Assembly (NCBI GenBank): GCA_017483185.1
Contig: JAFULM010000045.1
Location: forward strand, 1-38,753
DNA from: Prevotella sp.
GTDB taxonomy: Bacteria; Bacteroidota; Bacteroidia; Bacteroidales; Bacteroidaceae
Length of the DNA: 38,753 nt
Direction of reading: 5' to 3'
Shown: in pieces, positions 6,133 to 14,151 of the stretch
Numbering within the stretch: the first letter of the stretch is position 1
Layout of the letters: every line of letters starts with the position of its first letter
The notes under the pieces: generated by a model
Seen by the model: the letters and a program-made list of their open reading frames with translations, nothing else
What the model was told of the DNA's origin: nothing
The model's database searches: none
Program-made: the position numbers and the translations under genes

Positions 6133-6687
6133 ATGGACGAACAGATAAGACAAATCGGTGAGCGGCTGCGCGGACTGCGTGAGGTGCTCGACATCCCGGC
6201 CGAGGAGGTGGCCGAACTGTGCGGCATCACTCTCGAACACTATCAGAAAATTGAAGCAGGTGAGGCCGACCCGTCGGTCTATCGGTTGTCGAAGATAGCC
6301 AAGCGCTATGGCATCGCCCTCGACGTGCTGATGTTCGGCGAAGAACCGCGCATGAGCAGCTATTTCCTCACGCGCGCCGGGCAGGGCATGGCCGTGGAGC
6401 GTCGCAAGAGTTATAAGTATCAGAGCTTGGCGAGTGGATTTCGCGGTCGCAAGTTCGACACATATCTGACGCAGGTCGACCCGCTGCCCGACGACGCCCG
6501 GTTCAATAAGAACGCCCATGACGGACAGGAATTCGACTATATCGTCGAGGGACGGATGGAGATAACCATCGGCAACAAGGTGATGGAGCTCGGTCCCGGC
6601 GACAGCATCTTCTTCGACGCCTCACAACCGCACTGCATGCGTGCGCTCGACGGGCAACCGGTGAAGTTTCTCGTGGTGGTGGAGTAG
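6133..6687 (+). CDS. XRE-family transcriptional regulator with C-terminal cupin domain
   Basis: The 184-residue protein has an XRE helix-turn-helix at about residues 6-65 (recognition region PAEEVAELCGITLEHYQKIE) and a cupin_2 barrel at about 115-183 (DYIVEGRMEITIGNKVMELG, then GDSIFFDASQPHCMRA). In this architecture the cupin senses a small ligand and the N-terminal domain binds DNA. The next gene downstream encodes an acyl-CoA synthetase, which suggests it controls that gene or senses a related carboxylate or acyl-CoA. This is inference from context. The two genes are separated by a family A repeat that begins 6 nt after this stop codon, which could attenuate read-through. The ATG at 6133 fits the -7 box at 6097. 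Confidence 0.85.
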   Translation: MDEQIRQIGERLRGLREVLDIPAEEVAELCGITLEHYQKIEAGEADPSVYRLSKIAKRYGIALDVLMFGEEPRMSSYFLTRAGQGMAVERRKSYKYQSLASGFRGRKFDTYLTQVDPLPDDARFNKNAHDGQEFDYIVEGRMEITIGNKVMELGPGDSIFFDASQPHCMRALDGQPVKFLVVVE

Positions 6688-6693
6688 GCGCAT

Positions 6694-6803
6694 GTAGGGT
6701 CGCGACCCGTTGCGACCGCCACGGTAACCACATAAATTATTAAGTAGACCGGATAAATTGAACCGGTTGGTATGGAGGCGGTCGCGACGGGTCGCGACCC
6801 TAC
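6694..6803. repeat. Family A palindromic repeat, copy 3
   Basis: The left arm at 6694-6720 begins GTAGGGTCGCGACC. The right arm at about 6775-6803 ends GGTCGCGACCCTAC. The spacer differs from other copies and includes ACCGGATAAATTGAACCGGT. The element starts 6 nt after the stop of the XRE-cupin gene and ends 89 nt before the ATG of the acyl-CoA synthetase gene. Confidence 0.9.
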
Positions 6804-6892
6804 AAAAGAGCAGTATTATAGGATTTCGGCAACACTCTCATGGAGTTAAAAGGGCCGATTGTATTGATAATAGAATTATTTAGGTGAAAGAT

Positions 6893-8677
6893 ATGAAACA
6901 GAATAACAGCAAGCACACTTCTGATTGTGATGAGGAATTGAATAATCAAGGACAGTCCTCCGCTCAGTGTCCCCCTTTGGGGGACCATAGGGGGCTCCTT
7001 TCCCGTTTTCTGACCCAGACTCATTTCGAGTCGCAGGAAGACTTCATCCGCAACCTGCACTTCAAGATACCCGAGCGGTTCAATTTCGCCTACGACGTCA
7101 TGGACGTGTGGGCCGAGCAGGAGCCCGACAAACTGGCCCTGCTCTGGACGAACGATGAGGGCGAGTGCCGCCGGTTCACGTTCGGCGAACTGAAGACACT
7201 CACGGACCGCACTGCCGCGTGGTTCATGCAACTGGGCATCGGCTGCGGCGACAAGGTCATGCTCATCCTCAAGCGCCGCTATGAGTTCTGGCTGTCGATG
7301 CTGGCGCTCCATAAGATAGGCGCCATAGCCATCCCCGCCACCCACATGCTCACCCGCCACGACATCGTCTACCGCAACACCCGTGCCGGCATCAAGGCCA
7401 TCGTCTGTGTCGGCGAGGAGTATGTCATGCGCCAGGTGAGCGACGCCATGACCGACAGTCCGACGGTCGAGACACTCATCAGCGTAGGTCCGCTCCGGTC
7501 CGAGGGCTTCCACGACTGGCAAAGCGAGTGGGAGCAGGCACCGGCGTTCGTGCGCCCCGACCACGTGAACGACAACGACGACACGATGCTGATGTACTTC
7601 ACCAGCGGCACGAGCGGCGAGCCGAAGATGGTGGCCCACGACTTCCTCTATGCCCTCGGCCATCTGACGACGGGCGTCTTCTGGCACAATCTGTCCGAGG
7701 ACAGCATCCACCTCACCGTGGCCGACACGGGGTGGGGCAAGGCCGTATGGGGCAAACTCTACGGTCAGTGGTTTGCCGGAGCCGTAGTGTTTGTCTTCGA
7801 CCATGAGAAGTTCACGGCCGACAAACTGCTCCGTCAGATAGAGCGATACCGCATCACGTCGTTCTGTGCCCCGCCGACGGTCTACCGCTTCATGATACAC
7901 GAGGACTTCTCGAAGTATGACCTCTCCTCGCTGCGCTACTGCTGCACGGCCGGTGAGGCGCTCAATCCCGCCGTCTACGATCGTTTCTTCGAACTGACGG
8001 GCATCCGCCTCATGGAAGGCTTCGGTCAGACGGAGACGACGATGACACTCGGCACGATGCCGTGGACCACACCGAAGCCCGGTTCGATGGGGCTGCCTAA
8101 CCCGCAGTATGACATCGCCCTCGTCAAGCCCGACGGAACGCCGTGTGAAGACGGAGAGAAAGGAGAGATAGTCATACGTACGAATGAAGAACGAAGAGTG
8201 GATACATTAAAAAAGCCTCTCGGCCTTTTCAAGGAGTACTACCGCGACGAGGAGCTGACGCGCCGCGTATGGCACGACGGCATGTACCACACGGGCGATG
8301 TGGCGTGGCGTGACGAGGACGGCTACTACTGGTTCGTGGGCCGCATCGACGACGTCATCAAGAGCAGCGGCTACCGCATCGGCCCGTTTGAGGTAGAGAG
8401 TGCGCTGATGACCCACCCGGCAGTCGTGGAATGTGCCATCACCGGCGTGCCCGACGACATACGCGGCATGGTGGTCAAGGCCACCGTCGTGCTCCATGCC
8501 GACTGGAAAGATCGTGTCGGCGACGACCTCGTCAAGGAACTGCAACAGCACGTCAAGCGCGAGACGGCACCGTATAAGTATCCGCGCATCATCGAGTTCG
8601 TCGACGAACTGCCGAAGACCATCAGCGGAAAGATACGCCGCGTAGAGATAAGAGAGAAGGACAAGAAATGCGAATAG
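6893..8677 (+). CDS. AMP-forming acyl-CoA synthetase (acetyl-/medium-chain type)
   Basis: The 594-residue enzyme of the ANL superfamily would activate a carboxylic acid to its acyl-CoA through an acyl-adenylate. Visible motifs are the phosphate-binding loop TSGTSGEPK near residue 237, GFGQTETT near 375, the hinge-region TGDVAWRDEDGYYWFVGR near 465, and the C-terminal catalytic lysine in SGKIRR near 578. Overall layout and length resemble the medium-chain acyl-CoA synthetase group, but the substrate cannot be read from sequence. The ATG at 6893 is preferred over a GTG 9 nt earlier. Two stretches look repeat-derived: residues of about 26-35 (family D word at 6968-6997) and about nine extra residues after GEIVIRT (family E word at 8182-8200). 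The stop overlaps proB by 10 nt, so the two genes are probably co-transcribed. Confidence 0.9.
   Translation: MKQNNSKHTSDCDEELNNQGQSSAQCPPLGDHRGLLSRFLTQTHFESQEDFIRNLHFKIPERFNFAYDVMDVWAEQEPDKLALLWTNDEGECRRFTFGELKTLTDRTAAWFMQLGIGCGDKVMLILKRRYEFWLSMLALHKIGAIAIPATHMLTRHDIVYRNTRAGIKAIVCVGEEYVMRQVSDAMTDSPTVETLISVGPLRSEGFHDWQSEWEQAPAFVRPDHVNDNDDTMLMYFTSGTSGEPKMVAHDFLYALGHLTTGVFWHNLSEDSIHLTVADTGWGKAVWGKLYGQWFAGAVVFVFDHEKFTADKLLRQIERYRITSFCAPPTVYRFMIHEDFSKYDLSSLRYCCTAGEALNPAVYDRFFELTGIRLMEGFGQTETTMTLGTMPWTTPKPGSMGLPNPQYDIALVKPDGTPCEDGEKGEIVIRTNEERRVDTLKKPLGLFKEYYRDEELTRRVWHDGMYHTGDVAWRDEDGYYWFVGRIDDVIKSSGYRIGPFEVESALMTHPAVVECAITGVPDDIRGMVVKATVVLHADWKDRVGDDLVKELQQHVKRETAPYKYPRIIEFVDELPKTISGKIRRVEIREKDKKCE
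6968..6997. repeat. Family D fragment inside the acyl-CoA synthetase gene
   Basis: TCCCCCTTTGGGGGA followed after a few bases by AGGGGGCT reproduces the order of words in the family D arm at 5682-5716. It encodes CPPLGDHRGL in the poorly conserved N-terminal tail, in frame and without a stop. Confidence 0.6.
8182..8200. repeat. Family E fragment inside the acyl-CoA synthetase gene
   Basis: GAATGAAGAACGAAGAGTG shares a 15-base run with the right arm of the family E element at 1921-2079 (minus-strand reading). It encodes NEERRV between GEIVIRT and KPLGLFKEYYRD, blocks that I expect to be almost adjacent in related enzymes. Confidence 0.5.
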
Positions 8678-9738
8678 TTATAAAAGTGGGCAGCAACGTG
8701 CTGACCCGTGACAACGGAAAGCTCGACATAACGCGCATGTCGGCCATAGTGGATCAGGTGGCGTGGCTGCGCGGCGAGGGCCACGAGGTCATACTCGTGT
8801 CGAGCGGAGCCGTGGCCAGCGGCCGCGGAGAACTGAAGACTGACGGCCGGCGCCTCGACAGCGTGGCCCAGCGGCAGCTGTTCTCAGCGCTGGGACAGGC
8901 CAAGCTGATAAACCTCTACTACGACCTGTTCCGCGAATACCGCATACACGTCGGTCAGGTGCTCACGATGAAGGAGAGCTTTGCCACGCGCCGCGAATAT
9001 CTCAACCAGCGCGCCTGCATGACGGTGATGCTCGACAACGGCGTCATACCCATCGTCAACGAGAATGACACCGTCAGCGTAACCGAACTGATGTTCACCG
9101 ACAACGACGAACTGTCCGGGTTGATTGCCTCGATGATGGACGCCGACGTGCTCGTCATCCTGAGCAACATCGACGGCATATTCAACGGCTCGCCCGCAGA
9201 TCCCGCGTCGCGCGTCATACCGCGGGTGGAGCCGGACCGCGACCTCAGCGAATACATACAGCAGGAGAAGAGCGGATTCGGACGTGGCGGAATGACGTCG
9301 AAGTGTGCCGTGGCGCGCCGCGTGGCTGACGAGGGAATACGCGTCGTGATAGCCAACGGCAAGCGTGACAACATGCTCGTAGACCTCGTGAAGTCGCCCG
9401 ACACGACGCTGCACACCGAGTTTGTGCCCCGTCCCGCCGGGACGTCGCCCGTGAAGAAGTGGATTGCCCACAGCGGCAGCTTCGCCAAGGGCATGGTCCG
9501 CATCAATGCCCGCGCCGCCGAAGCCCTGCGCTCCGACCGTGCCGTGAGCCTGCTGATGGTCGGTGTGACGGCCGTCGAAGGTGACTTTGAGGAGGGCGAC
9601 ATCGTCTCGATAACGGATGAGGACGGCAGTAGCATCGGTGTCGGACGCAGCAACTACGCCGCCGCAGAGGCCCGCACGCTCATCGGCCGCCACGACGTGC
9701 GCCCCATCGTCCATTACGACTATCTCTATATGGAGTAG
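8668..9738 (+). CDS. proB: Glutamate 5-kinase
   Basis: ProB phosphorylates L-glutamate to glutamyl-5-phosphate, the first step of proline synthesis. The 356-residue product has the amino-acid kinase domain at about residues 1-255: KVGSNVLTRDNGKLD at the start, ILVSSGAVASGR-type loop, NENDTVS, and the IDGIF and FGRGGMTSK segments. A PUA domain follows at about 270-356, the standard two-domain form. The start overlaps the synthetase gene by 10 nt. Unusually, the next genes on this strand are a toxin-antitoxin pair rather than proA, which follows at 10482. Transcripts could read through, but the pair has its own promoter. Confidence 0.96.
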   Translation: MRIVIKVGSNVLTRDNGKLDITRMSAIVDQVAWLRGEGHEVILVSSGAVASGRGELKTDGRRLDSVAQRQLFSALGQAKLINLYYDLFREYRIHVGQVLTMKESFATRREYLNQRACMTVMLDNGVIPIVNENDTVSVTELMFTDNDELSGLIASMMDADVLVILSNIDGIFNGSPADPASRVIPRVEPDRDLSEYIQQEKSGFGRGGMTSKCAVARRVADEGIRVVIANGKRDNMLVDLVKSPDTTLHTEFVPRPAGTSPVKKWIAHSGSFAKGMVRINARAAEALRSDRAVSLLMVGVTAVEGDFEEGDIVSITDEDGSSIGVGRSNYAAAEARTLIGRHDVRPIVHYDYLYME

Positions 9739-9767
9739 GTGATTTATCTTAATTTGGCCGCAAACGC

Positions 9768-9798
9768 TTGGCTGGAAGGAAATAAAGCGCTATTTTTG
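9768..9798 (+). promoter_or_regulatory. Promoter of the proB-proA intervening toxin-antitoxin pair
   Basis: TTG at 9768-9770 and TATTTTTG at 9791-9798 are 20 nt apart, the Bacteroidota spacing. The expected start near 9805 leaves a short leader to the ATG at 9823, which supports that start over the GTG at 9739. Confidence 0.65.
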
Positions 9799-9822
9799 CA
9801 GAAATATAAATATCAGAATGTC

Positions 9823-10038
9823 ATGGAACCGGTTTTTACGTCATATCAGATAGAGATGCTCAATCTTGTATCACAAGTGAGAGACGACAGGACTATGCAG
9901 GAAATAAACCAGATGTTGTCCGATTACTTCGCCCGGAAAGCTCAGACGGAGATAGACCGGCTGTGGGATTGCGGAGAACTGAACGACCGCCTGATGGAGG
10001 AATGGAAGGGCGAACACATGAGAACTCCATACAAATAG
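9823..10038 (+). CDS. Putative antitoxin of a PIN-type toxin-antitoxin pair
   Basis: The gene encodes 71 residues (MEPVFTSYQIEMLNLVSQVR...), mostly predicted helix and highly charged, with repeated Asp/Glu and Arg. It contains no recognisable DNA-binding domain, but its size, charge and position 7 nt before a PIN-domain gene make it the likely antitoxin. The segment MLNLVSQVRDDRTMQEINQM is typical of small antitoxins that wrap their toxin. An upstream in-frame GTG at 9739 directly abuts the proB stop, but the promoter at 9768-9798 favours 9823. The pair is visibly more A+T-rich than proB and proA, which suggests acquisition by transfer. Confidence 0.75.
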   Translation: MEPVFTSYQIEMLNLVSQVRDDRTMQEINQMLSDYFARKAQTEIDRLWDCGELNDRLMEEWKGEHMRTPYK

Positions 10039-10045
10039 GCGGGTG

Positions 10046-10465
10046 ATGGAACGGATTGTGCTTGATACGAACTGTCTGCTGATATCACTTGCCAGCAAGA
10101 GTGCATATCATCGGGTGTGGACTGATTTCATCGGAAGGAAGTATATATTGTGTGTCACTAACGACATAATAACGGAATACGAGGAGATTCTGACGCAGAA
10201 GGTCGGCAAGGATATTGCCGGAAATATAATACGGACAATACTGTCAAGGGACAACACGGCCAAAATAGATATATGTTATCGTTTTAATATGATAACGGCA
10301 GACGCCGACGATAATAAGTTTGTTGATTGTGCCGTTGCCGCCAATGCGCGGTTCGTTGTTACTCAGGACCGCCATTTCGCCATTCTGAAGCAGATAAAGT
10401 TTCCGCATGTGGACGTGACGGACATTGACAGTTTTATATTATGGCTTGGTCATAACAGGAACTAA
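10046..10465 (+). CDS. PIN-domain toxin (putative ribonuclease)
   Basis: The product has 139 residues and forms a single PIN domain of the COG1569 type. The expected acidic residues for metal-dependent RNA cleavage are visible: D7 in [10 protein letters not shown]44 in ITEYEEI, D94 in [15 protein letters not shown], and D108 in TQDRHF. Such toxins cleave RNA and are held inactive by the co-encoded small protein. A GTG three bases earlier is an alternative start. The gene stands 7 nt after the antitoxin and 16 nt before proA, so proA may depend on transcripts that pass through it. Lower G+C than its neighbours supports horizontal origin. The substrate is unknown. Confidence 0.85.
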   Translation: MERIVLDTNCLLISLASKSAYHRVWTDFIGRKYILCVTNDIITEYEEILTQKVGKDIAGNIIRTILSRDNTAKIDICYRFNMITADADDNKFVDCAVAANARFVVTQDRHFAILKQIKFPHVDVTDIDSFILWLGHNRN

Positions 10466-10481
10466 ACATATAACAACAATC

Positions 10482-11723
10482 ATGACAGAGATATTCAAGA
10501 AGGCAAAGGAGGCCGGGCGCAGGCTCGCGCTGATGACGGACGACGAACGCGGCGAAGTGCTGCGGAGCGTGGCCGACGCGATAGTGGATAACAAGGAAAG
10601 GCTGCTCCGGGCCAACGCCGAAGATTTGGCGAAGATGGACCGCAGCAATCCGCTCTATGACCGGCTGATGCTCACGGACGACCGTCTGGAGGCCATTGCG
10701 GCCGACATGAGGGCTGTGGCGGGGCTGCCGTCGCCGCTCGGGCGGACGCTCACGGAGCGCACGCTGGAGAACGGGTTGAGGCTGAAGAAGGTCAGTGTGC
10801 CGTTTGGCGTGATTGGTATGATATATGAGGCGCGGCCTAATGTCACGTTCGATGTCTTCGCGTTGTGCTTCAAGAGCGGCAACGCCTGTGTACTGAAAGG
10901 AGGCCGTGATGCCGACGAGTCAAATCGTGCGGGTGTCGAGGTGATACACGAAGTGCTGCGGCGATATGGTGTGGACACTGCGGCCGTGACGTTGCTGCCC
11001 GCCACACATGAGGCCACGGCGGCGCTGCTGTCGGCCGTCGGCTATATCGACCTGTGCATCCCGCGCGGCGGCCGCCGGCTGATTGATTTCGTGAGAGATA
11101 CGGCCCGCGTGCCGGTGATAGAGACCGGTGCCGGTGTGGTGAGCACATACTTCGATGAGGCCGGCGATACGGCGAAGGGAAGCCGCATCATCTGCAACGC
11201 CAAGACGCGGCGTGTGAGCGTCTGCAACGCCCTCGACTGCCTCGTCATCCACCGCAACCGACTGGCCGATCTGCCCTCGCTCTGCCAGCCTTTGGCCGTG
11301 AAGAACGTCACGATATATGCCGATGAGGCCGCACGCGAGGCTCTATGTGGTGCATATCCCGCGGAACTGCTGCTGCCGGCCACGGAAGAGAGCTACGGCA
11401 CGGAGTTCATGGACTATAAGATGGCCATCCGCACGGTCGATTCGTTGGATGCTGCCATCGCCCACATCAACCGCTACGGCTCCGGTCACAGTGAGAGCAT
11501 CGTGACCGAGGACGCCGCCGCTGCCCGCTGTTTTCAGGCTCAGGTGGACGCCGCCTGCGTCTATGTGAACGCTCCGACGAGCTTCACCGACGGTGCACAG
11601 TTCGGACTGGGCGCCGAAATAGGCATCAGCACGCAGAAGCTCGGCCCGCGCGGCCCGATGGGACTCGAAGAGATAACGACATACAAGTGGCTTATCGAGG
11701 GCGACGGACAGGTGAGAGCGTAG
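10482..11723 (+). CDS. proA: Glutamate-5-semialdehyde dehydrogenase (gamma-glutamyl phosphate reductase)
   Basis: ProA reduces glutamyl-5-phosphate to glutamate-5-semialdehyde with NADPH, the second step of proline synthesis after ProB. The 413-residue protein has the aldehyde-dehydrogenase-like fold. It shows [19 protein letters not shown] near residue 107, [13 protein letters not shown] near 130, the catalytic cysteine in [15 protein letters not shown] near 250, and [18 protein letters not shown] near 370. The ATG at 10482 gives the normal family length, whereas the extended frame from 10425 would overlap the toxin gene. A strong two-way terminator follows at 11751-11816. Confidence 0.96.
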   Translation: MTEIFKKAKEAGRRLALMTDDERGEVLRSVADAIVDNKERLLRANAEDLAKMDRSNPLYDRLMLTDDRLEAIAADMRAVAGLPSPLGRTLTERTLENGLRLKKVSVPFGVIGMIYEARPNVTFDVFALCFKSGNACVLKGGRDADESNRAGVEVIHEVLRRYGVDTAAVTLLPATHEATAALLSAVGYIDLCIPRGGRRLIDFVRDTARVPVIETGAGVVSTYFDEAGDTAKGSRIICNAKTRRVSVCNALDCLVIHRNRLADLPSLCQPLAVKNVTIYADEAAREALCGAYPAELLLPATEESYGTEFMDYKMAIRTVDSLDAAIAHINRYGSGHSESIVTEDAAAARCFQAQVDAACVYVNAPTSFTDGAQFGLGAEIGISTQKLGPRGPMGLEEITTYKWLIEGDGQVRA

Positions 11724-11750
11724 GCTCTGAAGATGCAACAATAAGACATA

Positions 11751-11816
11751 AAAAGCCGCAAAGGCGCAAGGAACATAACCTATAAGTATTGTTCTTTGCG
11801 CCTTTGCGGCCTTTTT
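11751..11816. terminator. Bidirectional terminator between proA and a toxin gene
   Basis: AAAAGCCGCAAAGGCGCAAG (from 11751) pairs with CTTTGCGCCTTTGCGGCCTT (to about 11813) with one mismatch and one bulge. A-runs lie on the left and T-runs on the right, as expected for an intrinsic terminator used in both directions by converging genes. Confidence 0.9.
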
Positions 11817-11835
11817 CTTTGTTATTTCCGGAGTT

Positions 11836-12177
11836 TTATTCGCCGTCTATCTCGTTGAGCAGCATGGCTATCTCGCGTGCGGTGATGGTCTCGCGGTCTT
11901 CCTTGTCATAGATGGTGAGCAGCGTCACTGTCCCGTTTGTTTCGTCGATGGTCACGGTGTATGTGATTACGCGTGCACCGTGGCTTTTGCCCTTCGCCTT
12001 GTCGCTGATGGCCATGCGTATTTTTCTCACTCCTCCGCCGAGGTCTGCTCCGGTGTAGGGGTTGACGCTCAAGTCTTCTACAAACTCGATAATGTCTTTT
12101 TTCAGTGATTTATATCTCTTTGAGAGCTTTTTGAGTTTGCGGTCGAAATGCGGTATGGTGCGTACGTCAAAGCTCAT
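11836..12177 (-). CDS. RelE/ParE-superfamily toxin
   Basis: The 113-residue product starts FDVRTIPHFDRKLKKLSKRY and continues through GGGVRKIRMAISDKAKGKSHGARVI to LLTIYDKEDRETITAREI. This is the compact basic fold of RelE/HigB-type toxins, which usually cleave mRNA at the ribosome or, in ParE relatives, inhibit gyrase. Which of these applies cannot be read from sequence. It overlaps the upstream antitoxin gene by 11 nt, so the two are translationally coupled. The order antitoxin then toxin is the usual one for type II systems. It converges on proA, with a shared terminator at 11751-11816. Confidence 0.85.
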   Translation of the reverse strand: MSFDVRTIPHFDRKLKKLSKRYKSLKKDIIEFVEDLSVNPYTGADLGGGVRKIRMAISDKAKGKSHGARVITYTVTIDETNGTVTLLTIYDKEDRETITAREIAMLLNEIDGE

Positions 12178-12415
12178 TGAAAAGTTCTGCTATGGGACGG
12201 CTTTTCAACTTTCCCTGTTTAACCAGTTTCATCTCCCTCAGCCCCTCACGTATATCGTTGAGGACTTCCTGCCGCTCCTTCTCCGTCATGACGTCGCTGT
12301 CGCGGCCTTTCAGGTCGTCGAGAAACTTGCGGAGGCTCTTCATGGCGTTGTTGTCCCCCATCATTTCAACCACGTCGGCCAGCACAGACTGTTGCAATGT
12401 AATAGAGTTGCTCAT
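12167..12415 (-). CDS. Antitoxin partner of the RelE-like toxin
   Basis: The gene encodes 82 residues, mostly charged helix (EKERQEVLNDIREGLREMKL) with a C-terminal KLKSRPIAELFNEL tail that could bind the toxin. No classical DNA-binding motif is evident. It precedes and overlaps the toxin gene and has a well-formed promoter at 12441-12472, so the pair is an autonomous unit. The assignment rests on gene arrangement and size rather than on a family I can name. Confidence 0.75.
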   Translation of the reverse strand: MSNSITLQQSVLADVVEMMGDNNAMKSLRKFLDDLKGRDSDVMTEKERQEVLNDIREGLREMKLVKQGKLKSRPIAELFNEL

Positions 12416-12440
12416 ACTTATGTCCTTTTTTTTATACCTG

Positions 12441-12472
12441 CAAATATACGTAATGTTCTGTTTATCTGCAAA
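12441..12472 (-). promoter_or_regulatory. Promoter of the RelE-like toxin-antitoxin pair
   Basis: On the minus strand, TTTG (12472-12469) and TATATTTG (12448-12441) are separated by 20 nt, a full match to the Bacteroidota consensus. It lies about 25 nt before the antitoxin ATG. Confidence 0.75.
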
Positions 12473-12541
12473 TTTCGACGGCTAAAAATCCGTTATCGCA
12501 ATGTTTTGAGCCGGTTTTGAGGCTGTTGTGGCGTGAAATGT

Positions 12542-12572
12542 TTTGATAATCGGGAATAAATATCTAACTTTG
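12542..12572 (+). promoter_or_regulatory. Promoter of ung
   Basis: TTTG at 12542-12545 and TAACTTTG at 12565-12572 are 19 nt apart, an excellent Bacteroidota promoter. The start codon lies 39 nt after the -7 box. Confidence 0.75.
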
Positions 12573-12610
12573 CGTCACTTAGCGACAATCATCAGAAACC
12601 CTGAGAATAT

Positions 12611-13276
12611 ATGAACGTAAAAATAGAAGAATCGTGGCGGCAGCATATCGGCGGCGAGTTTGAGAAGCCATATTTCAAGGAACTCACTGATTTTGTGCGC
12701 GACGAATACAGGCGCGGTACGTGTTATCCGCCGGCTGCGCTGGTTTTCAACGCCTTCAATCTGTGTCCTTTCGACCGTGTCAAGGTTGTCATCATTGGTC
12801 AGGACCCATATCATGAGCCCGGCCAGGCCCACGGTCTGTGCTTCTCCGTCTGTGACGGCGTTCAGCCGCCGCCCTCGCTGGTCAATATCTTCCGCGAAAT
12901 AAAAGACGACATCGGCACGCCCGTGCCCGTGTCGGGCAATCTGACCCGCTGGGCCGAGCAGGGCGTGCTTCTGCTCAACGCCACACTGACCGTCAGGGCG
13001 CATCAGGCCGCAAGCCATCAGCGCCGCGGATGGGAGGAGTTCACCGACGCCGCCATACGTGCCCTGTCGGCCGACCGAGACCATCTGGTGTTTATTCTCT
13101 GGGGCGGATATGCCCGCAGCAAGGCGGCGCTGATTGACTCCAGCCGCCATCTCGTGCTCCAGTCCGTCCATCCCTCGCCGTTGTCGGCAAACCGCGGAGG
13201 GTGGTTCGGAAACCACCATTTCTCGCAGACAAACATGTATCTCCGCAATAATGGCATGGAGCCGATAGCGTGGTAG
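12611..13276 (+). CDS. ung: Uracil-DNA glycosylase
   Basis: Ung removes uracil from DNA at the start of base excision repair. The 221-residue product is full length for family 1. The water-activating motif GQDPYH is at residues 63-68 (catalytic Asp65), and the minor-groove leucine loop HPSPLSANRGG begins at His187. The FSQTN segment that follows fits the C-terminal end of the family. It has its own promoter at 12542-12572 and is followed 56 nt later by the DUF3109 gene, probably as a two-gene unit. Confidence 0.97.
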   Translation: MNVKIEESWRQHIGGEFEKPYFKELTDFVRDEYRRGTCYPPAALVFNAFNLCPFDRVKVVIIGQDPYHEPGQAHGLCFSVCDGVQPPPSLVNIFREIKDDIGTPVPVSGNLTRWAEQGVLLLNATLTVRAHQAASHQRRGWEEFTDAAIRALSADRDHLVFILWGGYARSKAALIDSSRHLVLQSVHPSPLSANRGGWFGNHHFSQTNMYLRNNGMEPIAW

Positions 13277-13332
13277 GGCTTTTAAGGAGTTATCGCTCCC
13301 CGTGGTCGTTTCAACCCCTTAAATTAAACAAT

Positions 13333-13923
13333 ATGCTTTCAATAATAGAAGTGGGCGGAGTTCTTGTTTCCGCCGACATACTGACAGAATGTTTTTGCTG
13401 TGACCTTGACGCCTGTCACGGCGAATGTTGCGTTGAGGGCGATGCCGGCGCGCCTGTCACTCTCGACGAGGTGGCCGCCATAGAGGATGCCCTTGACACC
13501 GTATGGCCCGATCTGACGGCTCAGGCTCAGACCGTAATCGACCGTCAGGGTGTGGCCTATACCGACGTGGAGGGCGCGCTGGTGACCTCAATCGTGAACG
13601 GCCGCGACTGCGTCTTCACGTGCCACGAAGGGGGTTGCTGTCTCTGCGCCTTGGAGAGGGCGTGGCGCGATGGCCGCACACGCTTTCAGAAACCTATCAG
13701 CTGCGCGCTCTATCCGATTCGTGAAGTGGCGATGAGCAACGGAACTGTCGGTCTCAACTACCACCGTTGGAACGTCTGCCGCGCCGCCGTGGCCCGTGGC
13801 CGCGAGCTCTCATTACCCGTCTACCGCTTTCTGGAAGGCCCGCTCGTGCGCCGCTTCGGACAGGAGTGGTACGACGAGCTGACGAATGTTGCCGACGAAT
13901 TGAAGCGGCAGGGGTATATTTAA
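13333..13923 (+). CDS. DUF3109-family cysteine-rich protein
   Basis: The 196-residue protein matches the DUF3109 family common in Bacteroidota. It begins MLSIIEVGGVLVSADILTE and contains an unusually dense cysteine set: CFCCDLDACHGECC near residue 22, FTCHEGGCCLC near 98, ISCALYP near 122 and WNVCRAAV near 145. These resemble the metal- or Fe-S-binding clusters of YkgJ-type proteins, so metal binding is likely but unproven. It is cytoplasmic, with no signal peptide. The ATG at 13333 is chosen because the upstream in-frame region lacks family features. A family A repeat starts 26 nt after the stop codon. Confidence 0.85.
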   Translation: MLSIIEVGGVLVSADILTECFCCDLDACHGECCVEGDAGAPVTLDEVAAIEDALDTVWPDLTAQAQTVIDRQGVAYTDVEGALVTSIVNGRDCVFTCHEGGCCLCALERAWRDGRTRFQKPISCALYPIREVAMSNGTVGLNYHRWNVCRAAVARGRELSLPVYRFLEGPLVRRFGQEWYDELTNVADELKRQGYI

Positions 13924-13949
13924 AGGTCCTCGTTTTTGCTGCTATGATG

Positions 13950-14080
13950 CACAAGTAGGGTCGCGACCCGTCGCGACCGCCTCCTTGCCAATATGTTTTT
14001 CAAATCATCGGTTTTGCTTATATGCATGGTCTGTGGTGTGGGCAACGAGGCGGTCGCGACGGGTCGCGACCCTACTTGTG
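13950..14080. repeat. Family A palindromic repeat, copy 4
   Basis: Perfect 34-bp inverted arms (13950-13983 and 14047-14080) enclose a spacer unrelated to the other copies. The arms contain GTAGGGTCGCGACC and a second TCGCGACC. The element begins 26 nt after the DUF3109 stop. The gap 13924-14268 contains this element and the short tandem repeats at 14152-14238, and no gene. Confidence 0.93.
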
Positions 14081-14151
14081 TGTTCACTCGTGTGGTTGTT
14101 TGTTCATCACTTTAGAGGGGCTGCAACACCTTCATAACGGTCATATCGCAA

